Of a stretch of DNA of 64,000 bases, positions 18,128-27,377 are shown piece after piece. Numbering within the stretch: the first letter of the stretch is position 1; every line of letters starts with the position of its first letter. The translations under genes were made by a program, and so were the position numbers. The notes beneath the pieces were generated by a model. The model had not been told where the DNA came from, did not search any database, and saw only the letters and a list, made by a program, of their open reading frames with translations. Origin of the DNA: CAVWCW01 sp963753615 (GTDB taxonomy: Bacteria; Pseudomonadota; Gammaproteobacteria; Chromatiales; Chromatiaceae); NCBI GenBank assembly GCA_963753615.1, contig CAVWCW010000029.1, positions 47,195 through 111,194 on the forward strand, written 5' to 3'.

Positions 18128-19354
18128 ATGGTCCATACGTTGAAGGAAATGAAAATCAGCGTTTCGGATTTGACCTTGGGTTGTTTCGTCTCCAGGTTGG
18201 ACCGCCCTTGGCTGGACACGCCCTTCAAGATTCAGGGATTCAAGATCTACGAGGCCGAGCAGATCGCCGAACTACAGCGTTACTGCAACCATGTCTACAT
18301 CGATGTCGAGCAAGGCGTAACGCCCAGGTTTCGCACCAACCGGAAGGCGCCGGTAGGCGTCGGATCGGAGCGGCTGCGCAAGGAACTCGAACGGCTCAGA
18401 AAGAAGATTTACACCGAAACTCACCACTTCGAGGAGGAAGTCCCGCGCGCCAAGAAGGCTTACGACGACTTGAGCGACAACCTCGGCGAGCTCATGGACG
18501 ATCTGCACACGGGCAAGAGCATCGAGTTGGAAGCCGTGAAGCAAGGCGTGAACGCCATGCTTGAAAGCTTGTTTCGAAACCCGAACGCCTTTCTCTGGAT
18601 AAACCGCCTGAAGCAATCCGACCAATACACCTACCGCCACCTCCTCGGCACTTCCATCTGGTGTGGTTTGTTTGGCCGCCATTTAGGCCTGGACCGCCCG
18701 GAGTTGGAACAACTGGCGCTCGGCGGACTGATGCTGGATGTTGGAAAAGTAAGATTGCCGAAGGATTTTCTGGTTAGGACCGGACCGCTGACGGACGAGG
18801 AATTCGAACTGGTAAAGACCCATGTCGACCATAGCCTCCGAATCCTGACCAGGACAAATGATCTATCCGCCAAGGTAATGCGGATGGTGGCGACCCATCA
18901 CGAAAGATGGGACGGCAGCGGCTACCCCATGGGCTTGCGGGGAGAGCAGACCCCCATCTTCGGGCGCATTGCCGGACTGGTGGATTCCTTCGATGCCATG
19001 ACCACGCCCCGGCCTTATGCCGCCCCGGTTTCTCCCCATCAGGCCATCAGTGAACTCTACGAAAACCGGGGAGTTGTCTTTCAAACGGAACTGGTCGAGC
19101 AGTTTATTCAAGCCTGCGGCGTCTACCCCACCGGGTCACTGATCGAGCTTACCACCGGGGAAGTCGCTGTGGTCATTGGATTGAACGGCACCCGCAGGCT
19201 GAGGCCCAAAGTCATGGTGTTGTTGAACAAAGACAAACAGCCGTACCAGGATTTCCCGACCCTGGACCTAAGTCAGATGACCACAGACACCGGTGTCGCA
19301 CATGGCTTGGCGCCGGGATCCTATGGGATCGACATGGACAGCCTGTTTCTCTGA
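18128..19354 (+). CDS. DUF3391-like / HD-GYP domain protein with altered HD motif
   Basis: A 408-residue protein. Residues 1-140 resemble the DUF3391 region found before many HD-GYP domains (ISVSDLTLGCFVSRLDRPW), followed by a charged helix (about 75-110). The HD-GYP domain starts near residue 150 and keeps YRHLLG, THVDHSLRIL and the signature HHERWDGSGYP. The HD dyad itself reads GGLMLDVGK, so the His of the usual LLHDIGK is Leu while the Asp is kept. The enzyme would normally cleave cyclic di-GMP to pGpG or GMP; loss of one metal ligand may weaken this or turn the protein into a sensor. It precedes a GGDEF-EAL gene on the same strand by 360 bases, so the two may act in one c-di-GMP circuit. 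Confidence 0.9.
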   Translation: MVHTLKEMKISVSDLTLGCFVSRLDRPWLDTPFKIQGFKIYEAEQIAELQRYCNHVYIDVEQGVTPRFRTNRKAPVGVGSERLRKELERLRKKIYTETHHFEEEVPRAKKAYDDLSDNLGELMDDLHTGKSIELEAVKQGVNAMLESLFRNPNAFLWINRLKQSDQYTYRHLLGTSIWCGLFGRHLGLDRPELEQLALGGLMLDVGKVRLPKDFLVRTGPLTDEEFELVKTHVDHSLRILTRTNDLSAKVMRMVATHHERWDGSGYPMGLRGEQTPIFGRIAGLVDSFDAMTTPRPYAAPVSPHQAISELYENRGVVFQTELVEQFIQACGVYPTGSLIELTTGEVAVVIGLNGTRRLRPKVMVLLNKDKQPYQDFPTLDLSQMTTDTGVAHGLAPGSYGIDMDSLFL

Positions 19355-19716
19355 TCCGGGCAAATAGTTTCGAAACGGCTCAGGAAATCAATGGTCGAGC
19401 GGCGCTGCTTCTCCGGAAACGCCGAAAGCGGGGATCTCTGGCTTTGCTAAGCATTGCTTTCAGAGACCGTGTTTCCGAACGCCGGCGTAGGTAATCGCCG
19501 TCGATGGCTTACCTCGCGTCCCCATGACAACCAAGAGCGCGAAGCAAACGCGCCTGAATGACTGAAGTACCCTGGTTCCGATGGGGCCAGTATCGGTATC
19601 AATTTCGTCGCTTCGATAACCCGCTCACCCACTCGGATAGTTTTTTCGGGCAATCGCCTAAGACCGCGGGTCAGAAGACGGGCGCAACCGAGCATTGCTG
19701 ACACCACCTTGGAACG
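19355..19716. other. Intergenic region with a possible structured leader
   Basis: No gene is supported between the HD-GYP and GGDEF-EAL genes. A potential fold spans 19414-19477: an outer stem CGGAAAC (19414-19420) with GTTTCCG (19471-19477), an asymmetric internal loop, and an inner stem of about 8 pairs with one bulge (19432-19440 with 19461-19468). This could be a leader structure for the downstream gene, but it matches no riboswitch class I know. A T-rich stretch (gatagttttttcgg) lies near 19640. Confidence 0.4.
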
Positions 19717-21042
19717 ATGATGGAAGACCCGCTCACCGGCCTTTACGACAGAAAGTCCCTGTTCTCGTTAATTCGCCGGCAGATCGAGTTGGCAACCCAG
19801 CAGAGCTCCCGACTCGGGTTGCTAGTGATCGATATCAACGACTTCGGCAAGTTAAACAACATCTACGGATACGCCACGGGCGACAGACTGTTGCAGAAGG
19901 TCGCCGGAATCCTGGGGGAGATTCGAAGACCGTTCGACTATGCGGCCAGAATCGGCGACGACCGTTTCGCCCTGGTGCTGCCGAACCTGCTCAATCCCGG
20001 CCATGCAGAGCTCGCCGCGCACAAACTTCACCGCTTGCTGGAAGTCCCTTTCGCCATCGACGCAGGCCCGATTCGCGTTTCGGTCACGGTGGGAATCGCA
20101 GTGTGCCCGGACCATGCGACCACCACCGACAATCTGCTGAAAAAAGCCGAACTCGCGCTGTATGTCGCTACACGGTCACAACAGCCAACTTACCTGTCCG
20201 CTGAATCGGCGATCAGAGACGTTGCGACGCTATGGGATCTCGAACTTGAGCTGGACAACGCATTCAGGGGCAATGAGTTCGAGTTGCACTATCAACCGAA
20301 AATTTCACTAACGACAGGGAAACCCATCGGGGCGGAGGCCTTGATTCGCTGGAACAGCCCCAAGCGCAAGATGGTGTTCCCAGACCAGTTCATTCCCATT
20401 GTGGAAGAAGCCGGTTTTATGAAGCAGTTGACCACCTGGGTTATCAACTCGGGGTTGCGCCAGAGTATCGACTGGACCGATAAATGGGGTCCGCTATCGG
20501 TGTCGGTAAACGTCCCGCCCGAGATCGTTCTGCAGCCCGATTTTGTTGACACCCTTACCAATGCTATCGGCTTGTGGAAGGGAACCGGTGAACAGCTGGT
20601 CATAGAAATTACCGAACAAACCCTCGCCAGCGATCCGGATCGAGTTTTCCAGGTGCTGAGAAACATCAGAGATTTGGGGGTGAAAGTCTCCATCGACGAT
20701 TTCGGCACCGGCTATTCGTCCCTTGGTTACTTCAAACGCTTCCCTGCTTCAGAACTAAAGATCGACAAATCTTTCGTCGCCGGACTCCTGCACGATCAGA
20801 CGGACGCCGACATCGTCCATTTGATCATTGACTTGGCACATCGCTTCGAGATGGAAGTCGTGGCCGAAGGCGTAGAAGACCTGGAAACCCTGAAAACCCT
20901 CGCGCGCCAGCGGTGCGACATCGCCCAAGGATACCTGATCAGCAAACCGCTACCGCACCTCGTTTTTTTGGAGTGGCTGGAAACCTTCCGCGGCCTCAAA
21001 TCGTCACCGCGGAATCAACAACCCGGGGCGTCAGCCCCCTGA
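19717..21042 (+). CDS. GGDEF-EAL protein, degenerate cyclase with intact phosphodiesterase motifs
   Basis: A 441-residue protein with a GGDEF domain at about residues 4-160 and an EAL domain at about 175-425. The cyclase signature is degenerate (IGDDRF instead of GGDEF) and should not make c-di-GMP. The EAL domain looks active: GAEALIRW, SVNVPPE, VIEITEQTL, SIDDFGTGYSSL, ELKIDKSF and VVAEGVE are all present, so hydrolysis of c-di-GMP to pGpG is expected. The GGDEF domain begins at residue 4 with no sensor domain or membrane segment before it, which is unusual. The start is ATG 19717 or the adjacent ATG 19720. It probably works with the HD-GYP protein upstream. Confidence 0.92.
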   Translation: MMEDPLTGLYDRKSLFSLIRRQIELATQQSSRLGLLVIDINDFGKLNNIYGYATGDRLLQKVAGILGEIRRPFDYAARIGDDRFALVLPNLLNPGHAELAAHKLHRLLEVPFAIDAGPIRVSVTVGIAVCPDHATTTDNLLKKAELALYVATRSQQPTYLSAESAIRDVATLWDLELELDNAFRGNEFELHYQPKISLTTGKPIGAEALIRWNSPKRKMVFPDQFIPIVEEAGFMKQLTTWVINSGLRQSIDWTDKWGPLSVSVNVPPEIVLQPDFVDTLTNAIGLWKGTGEQLVIEITEQTLASDPDRVFQVLRNIRDLGVKVSIDDFGTGYSSLGYFKRFPASELKIDKSFVAGLLHDQTDADIVHLIIDLAHRFEMEVVAEGVEDLETLKTLARQRCDIAQGYLISKPLPHLVFLEWLETFRGLKSSPRNQQPGASAP

Positions 21043-21090
21043 CTTCCGAAGCCAGCAGCAACAACTTGGCGTAGCCGGCGGATTACCGGG

Positions 21091-22401
21091 CTATTCGATC
21101 GCCCCATCCTGCTGCGGGACAGCCCCCCCTTTGATGTGCAAATCCCTTTGGGGATAGGGGATCGTGATGCCGTGGGCCTTGAAGGCACGCCAGATGGCCA
21201 GGTTGATATCGGAACGGACGTTGTTGACGCCGTTCTGAGGATCGGCGATCCACACTCTCAGTTCCAGTTCGATGCCGTTGTCGCCAAAGCCCATCAGACG
21301 ACAACCGGGCGCGGGATCGGCAATCACCCGAGAACTGGCGTGCGCCGCTTCGTTCATCAGCCGCATCGCCAGTTCCGGGTCGTCGTCGTAACTGATCTGC
21401 ACTGGCAGCTTTAGGCGGACGTCACGGTCGCTGTAGCTCCAGTTGATGACCTCGGTGGTGATGAACTTCTCGTTGGGGATTAAGGTGTCCACGCCATTGC
21501 GGTCGCGCACCACGATGTACCGGGCAGCCAGTTTCTGCACCCAGCCGTAGCTGTCGGCGATATTGATCACGTCGCCGGGACGGATGGAGCGGTCGAACAA
21601 CAGCAGGTAACCGCTGATCAGGTTGCTGGCTACCTTCTGCAAGCCGAAACCCAGGCCAACGCCCAAGGCACCGCCCACTACCGTCAGTGACGTTAGGTCG
21701 AAGCCGGCGCTGCCCATGGCCACCAGGAAAGCGGCCACGATCAGCGCATAGCGAACGACCGTGGCCAAACCGCCACCCAGGGCCGGATCGTGGCTGAAGT
21801 GCTTTTCGATTCGGGCCGCAAACAATCGGGCGACCCAGAGCGAGAACAACAACAACACACTGGCTGCCATCAGCAATTGCAGCGTGGCTAACAGCGAGAT
21901 CCGCGAGTCGCCGAGTTCGAAAGCGACCTTATCCAGCCCCTGTTCGACCGCCGACAGCCAACCCAACAAGTAGAGGGCGAAAACCAGCCAGACAGCGGTA
22001 CTGATCAGATACTCCCAAAAAGTGAGCTTGCGCTCCCCCGCGCCGCCAACGCGCAGCAGAAAAATCAGCATCCGCACCGCCACCATCGCGGCCATCAGCG
22101 GCAGGGCGACATCCAACACGCCCGTGCTCCGCCCCATCCCCTGTAGGACCGAATGGGCCAGCAGGGCAACCAGCCCCATGACAATGGGAAACACCAGGCG
22201 CTTGCTGGCGCGCAGGGTCAACGCGCGGAACTCCGCCGCAGGCTGCCCAAGAAGGCGGGTATCGACCCGGCGCCTCCAGGCAATCCATAGCGCTACCCCC
22301 ACCAGCGCCCCTGCCACCAGGATAATGACCTGCAGCGTCAGATCCCCGACGCTGCCGGCCAGCAGCGAAGACTGGAGGTTGGATCTGAATTGTTCAAACA
22401 T
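21091..22401 (-). CDS. MscS-family mechanosensitive ion channel
   Basis: A 436-residue membrane protein with five or six hydrophobic segments in the N-terminal 230 residues. The conserved MscS pore and upper beta region follow: GGALGVGLGFGLQKVASNLI (pore helix with the Gly/Ala pattern), then GYLLLFDRSIRPGDVI, TLIPNEKFITTEVINWSYSD and a C-terminal alpha/beta domain. It should release solutes during hypo-osmotic shock. It is longer than E. coli MscS (286 residues) because of extra N-terminal helices, as in the YbdG/YnaI-like group. It is transcribed toward the GGDEF-EAL gene and away from nothing obvious; the AcrB-like gene upstream is on the same strand but 70 bases away. Confidence 0.9.
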   Translation of the reverse strand: MFEQFRSNLQSSLLAGSVGDLTLQVIILVAGALVGVALWIAWRRRVDTRLLGQPAAEFRALTLRASKRLVFPIVMGLVALLAHSVLQGMGRSTGVLDVALPLMAAMVAVRMLIFLLRVGGAGERKLTFWEYLISTAVWLVFALYLLGWLSAVEQGLDKVAFELGDSRISLLATLQLLMAASVLLLFSLWVARLFAARIEKHFSHDPALGGGLATVVRYALIVAAFLVAMGSAGFDLTSLTVVGGALGVGLGFGLQKVASNLISGYLLLFDRSIRPGDVINIADSYGWVQKLAARYIVVRDRNGVDTLIPNEKFITTEVINWSYSDRDVRLKLPVQISYDDDPELAMRLMNEAAHASSRVIADPAPGCRLMGFGDNGIELELRVWIADPQNGVNNVRSDINLAIWRAFKAHGITIPYPQRDLHIKGGAVPQQDGAIE

Positions 22402-22470
22402 GAATCTGCATCCGTCTCAACCGGCACGAATCGAGTCGATTTTCTCGCCTCCCGCGAAAACCGCTAGACT

Positions 22471-25400
22471 TCAACCCACTTCGGCCTCACCGACCGCTGC
22501 CGCCGGCACCCCCTTGATCTTCTCGCGGATGCCCTGCACCACCGCATAGAACATGGGGACGAACAGGGGCACCAAGACCGAGGCGGCCACCATGCCGGCA
22601 AACACCGCGGTACCCAGAGAGCGGCGGCTGGCCGCGCCGGCGCCAGAGGCGACCACCAGTGGAATCACCCCTAGCACGAAGGAGAACGCGGTCATCAGCA
22701 CCGCCCTCAGACGCAGGCGGGCGGCGGTGACCGCGGCGTCGAAAATGCTCAGCCCCGCTTGTTCGCGCTGCTCCTTGGCGAACTCCACGATCAGGATGGC
22801 ATTCTTGGTGGCGAGCCCCATCAGCAGCACGATACCTACTTGCATGTAGACATCGTTGTTCAGCCCAGCCCAAGTCTGGCCCAGCACCGCACCGAGAATG
22901 GCCAGGGGCACCGACATCAGCACCGGGAAGGGGATCGACCAGCTCTCGTACTGGGCGACCAGGAACAGGAACACGAACACCAGCGCCATGCCGAAAATCA
23001 TCGAGCCCTGACCGCCGGCGATGATCTCCTGGTAGGCTTGGCCCGTCCATTCGTAGGCATAGCCGGGCGGCAGGGTATTGTCGGCCAGGTCCTGCATGGC
23101 GGCGATGGCGGCGCCGGAACTGTAGCCGGGTGCGGCCGAGCCGTTGACCGTGATCGAGCGGAAGATGTTGTAGCGGCTGACCTGGTCCGGACCGAAAAAC
23201 GGCTCGGCCTTCAATAAGGTGCGCAGCGGCACCATGTCGCCGTCGTTGTTGCGCACCTGGAGGTTGTAGACGTCCGATTCGTTCTGGCGGAAAGGGGCAT
23301 CCGCCTGGACCAACACCTGGTAGGTCTTGCCGAACTTGTTGAAGTCGTTGGCGTAGGCCCTGCCGGTCTCGCTGCTAAGGGTGTTGAAGATGGAATCGAG
23401 CGGCACGCCGAGGATCTTGGCCTTCTCGCGGTCAATGTCGAGGTAGATCTGTGGCACGGAGGCCTTGAAGGTGCTGAACACCGAGCTCAGCTCCGGGGTC
23501 TGGTTGGCGGCCACCGCCAGGCCACCCAGCACGGCCGCCATGTTCTGGGGCGTATCCCCTGCGGTGGACTGGAGGACGAACTCGAAGCCACCGGTACTGC
23601 CGAGTCCCGGGATCGGCGGCATGCGGAAAGGGAACACGGTGGCATAGGGCAGCGCGTTCAGCTGCGGCCGCACCGCCTCTACGATGGCCTGCTCGTGCAG
23701 GTCCGGGCTGTCGCGCTTCGACCAGTGATCCAAAACGACGATGGACAAGCCTGCGTTTGAAGCGATGCCCTGCTTGATGATGCTGTACCCTGGGACCGAG
23801 ATCACGTCCGCTACCCCCGGCTCATTGGCCAGGATGTCGTTGACCTCCTTCATCACCTTTTCCGTGCGCAACAGCGATGCCCCCTCGGGCAACTGCGTGT
23901 CCACCATGAAGGCCTTTTGGTCCTCCAGGGGCACGAAGGCCGTGGGCATCTGGCCAAACAGGTACAGGGCTAGCGCCACCAGGCCCCCGAACACCAGCAT
24001 GAACAGCGGGCCGCGTCGAACCATGCCGGAGACCCACCGGGTGTAGCCGCCGGTCATGCGGTCAAAGCCGCGGTTGAACAGGCCGAACGGACCGGTGGTG
24101 GCCAGCTCGCCGCTGCCGGGCGTGAGCAGAGTCGAGCACAGGGCCGGACTCAGGGTGAGGGCGTTGACCGAGGAGATGGCCACCGCGATGGAGATGGTGA
24201 CCGAGAACTGCCGGAACAGCTCGCCGGTGAGTCCGGGCACAAAGGCCAGGGGCACGAACACCGCCAGCAGCACCAGGGTGGTCGCAACGATGGCTCCCGA
24301 GATCTCGCCCATCGCCTTGCGTGTGGCGTCCTTCGGCGCCAAACCGTCCGCCATATGCCGCTGGGTGTTCTCCACCACGATAATGGCGTCGTCAACCACG
24401 ATGCCGATCGCCAGGATCAGGCCGAACAGGGTAATCAGGTTGATCGAGTAGCCGAGGGCCAGCAAGCCGGCGAAGGTGCCGATCAGGGACACCGGAATGG
24501 CGATGGTCGGAATCAGGGTGGAGCGCCAGTCCTGGATAAACACGAACACCACCAGCACGACCAGCAAAATGGCGATGAACAGCGTCTCGATCACCTCGTC
24601 GACGGAGGCGGCCACGAACTCGGTCGAGTCGTAGGCGATCTCATAGGTCAGATCCTCGGGGAAACGCTGGGCGAGTTTCTCCATCTCCGCCCGGATCCCA
24701 TCTGCCACCTCCAGGGCATTGGCGCCGGGTAGCTGGTAGATGGCCAGCACCACACTGGGCTGGCCGTTGAACAAACCGTATGCGTCATAGGACTTGGAGC
24801 CGAGCTCGATGCGGGCCACATCCTCCAGCCTAACGCTGGCTCCATCCTCACCCACCCGGATGATGATGCCTCCGAACTCCTCCGGGGTACTCAGGCGACC
24901 CTTGGTGCGCAGGTTCCATTGGAACTGTGTTCCCGGTGCAGCCGGCGAGCCTCCGATCTGCCCCGCGGCCACCTGCACGTTCTGCTCCCGCAGCGCAGCC
25001 ATCACGTCGTCCGTGGTAAGTCCGAGGCTCGCCAGACTCTCCGGGTTCAGCCACACCCGCATGGCGTAATCCTGCACCCCGATAATGGCCGCCTTGCCGA
25101 CCCCACGCACCCGGGCCAGGGAATCGGCGACGTTGATGTTGGCGTAGTTGTTCAAAAACAGGGTGTCGTAGGTACCGTTGGGCGAAAACATATTTACCAC
25201 TAGCAGCATGTTGGTGGACTGCTTGGTGGTGGTCACCCCCTGGCGCTTGACCTGCTCCGGCAGCTCTGCCATCGCCTGGCTGACCCGGTTCTGCACGTTC
25301 ACCGTGTTCATGTCCGGGTCGGAGCCCACCTCGAAGCTCACGGTCAGGGTATAGCTGCCGTCGTTGGCGCTGTTGGACGACATATAGATCATGTTGTCGA

Positions 25401-25617
25401 CGCCGTTGATCTTGGACTCCAGGGGCCCGGCCACGGTATCGGAAATGGTCTCCGCGTCCGCCCCCGGGTAGCTGGCGCTGACCTGCACCTGGGGCGGTGC
25501 AAGGTCAGGATACAGGGCGACAGGAAGGGCGCCCATGGCCACCAGACCGGCGATGGTGATGACGATGGAGACGACGAAGGCAAACTTGGGCCGCTCGATA
25601 AAGAAGGCGCTCAACAT
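22471..25617 (-). CDS. AcrB/MexB-type RND multidrug efflux permease
   Basis: A 1048-residue HAE1-family pump, the usual length. It begins MLSAFFIERPKFAFVVSIVI. The proton-relay residues are visible: AIGIVVDDAIIVVEN in TM4 (Asp-Asp) and GLATKNAILIVEFA in TM10 (Lys). The two periplasmic porter loops contain TTTKQSTNMLL and DYAMRVWLNPESLA, as in AcrB. It should take up hydrophobic compounds from the periplasm and inner leaflet. The adaptor gene lies immediately upstream (three bases between stop and start), making an acrAB-type operon; an outer-membrane partner is not in the window. The frame has no breaks, unlike the RND genes at 8.9-13.1 kb. Confidence 0.95.
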   Translation of the reverse strand: MLSAFFIERPKFAFVVSIVITIAGLVAMGALPVALYPDLAPPQVQVSASYPGADAETISDTVAGPLESKINGVDNMIYMSSNSANDGSYTLTVSFEVGSDPDMNTVNVQNRVSQAMAELPEQVKRQGVTTTKQSTNMLLVVNMFSPNGTYDTLFLNNYANINVADSLARVRGVGKAAIIGVQDYAMRVWLNPESLASLGLTTDDVMAALREQNVQVAAGQIGGSPAAPGTQFQWNLRTKGRLSTPEEFGGIIIRVGEDGASVRLEDVARIELGSKSYDAYGLFNGQPSVVLAIYQLPGANALEVADGIRAEMEKLAQRFPEDLTYEIAYDSTEFVAASVDEVIETLFIAILLVVLVVFVFIQDWRSTLIPTIAIPVSLIGTFAGLLALGYSINLITLFGLILAIGIVVDDAIIVVENTQRHMADGLAPKDATRKAMGEISGAIVATTLVLLAVFVPLAFVPGLTGELFRQFSVTISIAVAISSVNALTLSPALCSTLLTPGSGELATTGPFGLFNRGFDRMTGGYTRWVSGMVRRGPLFMLVFGGLVALALYLFGQMPTAFVPLEDQKAFMVDTQLPEGASLLRTEKVMKEVNDILANEPGVADVISVPGYSIIKQGIASNAGLSIVVLDHWSKRDSPDLHEQAIVEAVRPQLNALPYATVFPFRMPPIPGLGSTGGFEFVLQSTAGDTPQNMAAVLGGLAVAANQTPELSSVFSTFKASVPQIYLDIDREKAKILGVPLDSIFNTLSSETGRAYANDFNKFGKTYQVLVQADAPFRQNESDVYNLQVRNNDGDMVPLRTLLKAEPFFGPDQVSRYNIFRSITVNGSAAPGYSSGAAIAAMQDLADNTLPPGYAYEWTGQAYQEIIAGGQGSMIFGMALVFVFLFLVAQYESWSIPFPVLMSVPLAILGAVLGQTWAGLNNDVYMQVGIVLLMGLATKNAILIVEFAKEQREQAGLSIFDAAVTAARLRLRAVLMTAFSFVLGVIPLVVASGAGAASRRSLGTAVFAGMVAASVLVPLFVPMFYAVVQGIREKIKGVPAAAVGEAEVG

Positions 25618-25620
25618 GGC

Positions 25621-26808
25621 CTAGCCCTCCTCGGCTGGACCCGACCCGGCCACGCTCGCCCCGGCGCGATTGGGCATGGGAGCCATCTTCGGCGCCACCA
25701 CCAGGCCCGGGCGCACCTTCTGGATCCCTTCCACGATCACCTGCTCGTCAGGGTTCAGCCCGGATTTGACCACCAACTCGCCGGCGAACGCCTGGCCGGT
25801 CTCGATGCGGCGCTGCTCGACCTTATTGTCGGGCCCCACCACCATCACGAATACTCCGGCCTGGTCCTCCTGCACGGCGGACTGGGGGATCACCAGCTTG
25901 TCGGTGGTCTCCTGCCGGCCCAGCGCGGTGCTGACGTAGAGCCCGGGCACCAGCAGCTTGGCGGGGTTGTCGAAGCGAGCTCGCAACACCACCGTTCCGG
26001 TGCGGCGGTCGACCACATTGTCGATGAAATCCAAACGCCCCACCTGATCGAAGTCGCTGCCGTCGGGCAGCCGCAGGCGCACCTCTACCTGTTCCAGATC
26101 GGTTGCGTTGTCGTCGGCGGCAAGAAGGCGGCGCTTGGCGGCAATCACATCGCCCTCGCTGACGCTGAAGTTGACATAGATGGGGTCCAGTTCCACCAGC
26201 CGCGCCAGCTCCCCGCTCTGAGGGGTGACCAGATCGCCCACGCTGGCGTTGGCGCGCCCGATCCGGCCCGGAAACGGGGCCTTGATCAGGGTGTGCGACA
26301 GGTCGATTTCGGCCCTCTGGAGTTGCGCCAGGGCGGCTTTCAGATTGGCCTCGGCCTGGAGCTTTTCGCTCTCCGCCTCGTCCAACTTCTGCCGGCTTAC
26401 CGACTGCTTCTCGATCAGCACCTTGTAGCGCTTGAGGTCCTTGTCGGCCCGACCCAAGGCGGCCCGGGCCTGGGCCACGGCAGCCTCGGCGGCGGCCAGC
26501 TGGGCCTGATAGATCGCCGGATCGATCTGGAACAGCTCGTCCCCGGGCTCGATGTCCTGTCCCTCATCGAACCGCCGCTCCAGCAGATAGCCCTCCACCT
26601 GGGCCCGCACCGAAACGTCGTTGACCGCTGCCGTCTGGCCCACGTAGTCGACGGTCTCTGAGATCTCGCGCATGGCCGCCTTGGCCACCAGCACCCCGGG
26701 CGGCGGTGCTTCGGGCGCGGGCGGCGCCCGGTCCAGGCCGCAGGCGGCGAGGGCGAGCGGCAGCGCCAATACCATCAGGCGGAATCGAGAAACGCTTTGT
26801 TCGTTCAT
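25621..26808 (-). CDS. AcrA/MexA-type RND periplasmic adaptor lipoprotein
   Basis: A 395-residue adaptor. I choose ATG 26808 (MNEQSVSRFRLMVLALP), although an in-frame ATG lies four codons upstream at 26820. The signal ends in a lipobox (ALAACG), so the mature protein is a lipoprotein. The lipoyl halves (SVRAQVEGYLLERRFDEGQD and ALIKAPFPGRIGRANASVGD-like segments), a coiled coil at about 100-165 and the beta-barrel domain follow in the normal order. It is paired with the AcrB-like permease three bases downstream. No regulator of the TetR or MarR type is adjacent. Confidence 0.93.
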   Translation of the reverse strand: MNEQSVSRFRLMVLALPLALAACGLDRAPPAPEAPPPGVLVAKAAMREISETVDYVGQTAAVNDVSVRAQVEGYLLERRFDEGQDIEPGDELFQIDPAIYQAQLAAAEAAVAQARAALGRADKDLKRYKVLIEKQSVSRQKLDEAESEKLQAEANLKAALAQLQRAEIDLSHTLIKAPFPGRIGRANASVGDLVTPQSGELARLVELDPIYVNFSVSEGDVIAAKRRLLAADDNATDLEQVEVRLRLPDGSDFDQVGRLDFIDNVVDRRTGTVVLRARFDNPAKLLVPGLYVSTALGRQETTDKLVIPQSAVQEDQAGVFVMVVGPDNKVEQRRIETGQAFAGELVVKSGLNPDEQVIVEGIQKVRPGLVVAPKMAPMPNRAGASVAGSGPAEEG

Positions 26809-27318
26809 AATTCTGTGCATCGTGCGCGTCCAGTTTCTGGTGTTTGTTTGGGGTGGTGACCGTTGGCCAAGGGTGCGGTTGCGGCCACACCTAATGGCAG
26901 ACCATGCAACTCCGGCTTGCCGGAGATACCGACCACAAGAGCCGGCCCCCGCGACGAGGAGTGTCGGGAAGCTTAGCCCAAGCGTCGGGCGCTGGCCATG
27001 GGGCTAGAGTCCAACAGCACCGGGAACGGGATCCGGAATCCTTCGTGGGTGATGCGCATACAGGCAACGGAGATACAATGCCGCCAACCGACCGTGGCGT
27101 TGCAACAAAACCCCGGTGCTCGCGAGATCGTGTATCAGCACAAATCGCTGCCGCTTTGGAGCCGAGGTCCAAGCTGGCGAAAGGCCCCTGCCAGAACCCC
27201 TGCGGCGCGCCGCCGTTTTTGAGCGGGAGCCGCCGCTTACCGTCGCGCACGCTGCTGCCGATGGTGCCCGCCGCCGGGACCGGCTGCACGAGCCAGTCCG
27301 CCGTCGACCGGAATCCCC
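26809..27318. other. Intergenic region between acrA-like gene and sat terminator
   Basis: Roughly 510 bases with no supported gene. A minus-strand frame at 26891-27343 encodes 150 residues but has a mixed, arginine- and serine-rich composition without motifs and runs into the sat terminator. The section should carry the promoter of the efflux operon on the minus strand. I see no palindrome strong enough to call an operator. Confidence 0.45.
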
Positions 27319-27355
27319 AAAAAAGAAAAGCCCACCCCCGCAAGGAGGTGGGCTT
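27319..27355 (-). terminator. Rho-independent terminator of sat
   Basis: Read on the minus strand, a 12-bp stem (27344-27355 with 27328-27339, including one G-U pair) closes a 4-base loop and is followed by TTTTCTTTTTT. It lies 22 bases after the sat stop codon. It is the clearest intrinsic terminator in the window. Confidence 0.92.
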
Positions 27356-27377
27356 CGCTTCGAGGCGTAGCGCCCGA

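Noticed and set aside
17332..19716. A c-di-GMP riboswitch before the HD-GYP or EAL gene
   Set aside because: The GEMM core sequence was looked for in both gaps and is not present; a short AACAGGCAAACG near 17893 lacks the rest of the structure.
26891..27343. A 150-codon minus-strand frame between acrA and sat
   Set aside because: No motif, runs through the sat terminator stem, and has arginine/serine-rich composition typical of chance frames.
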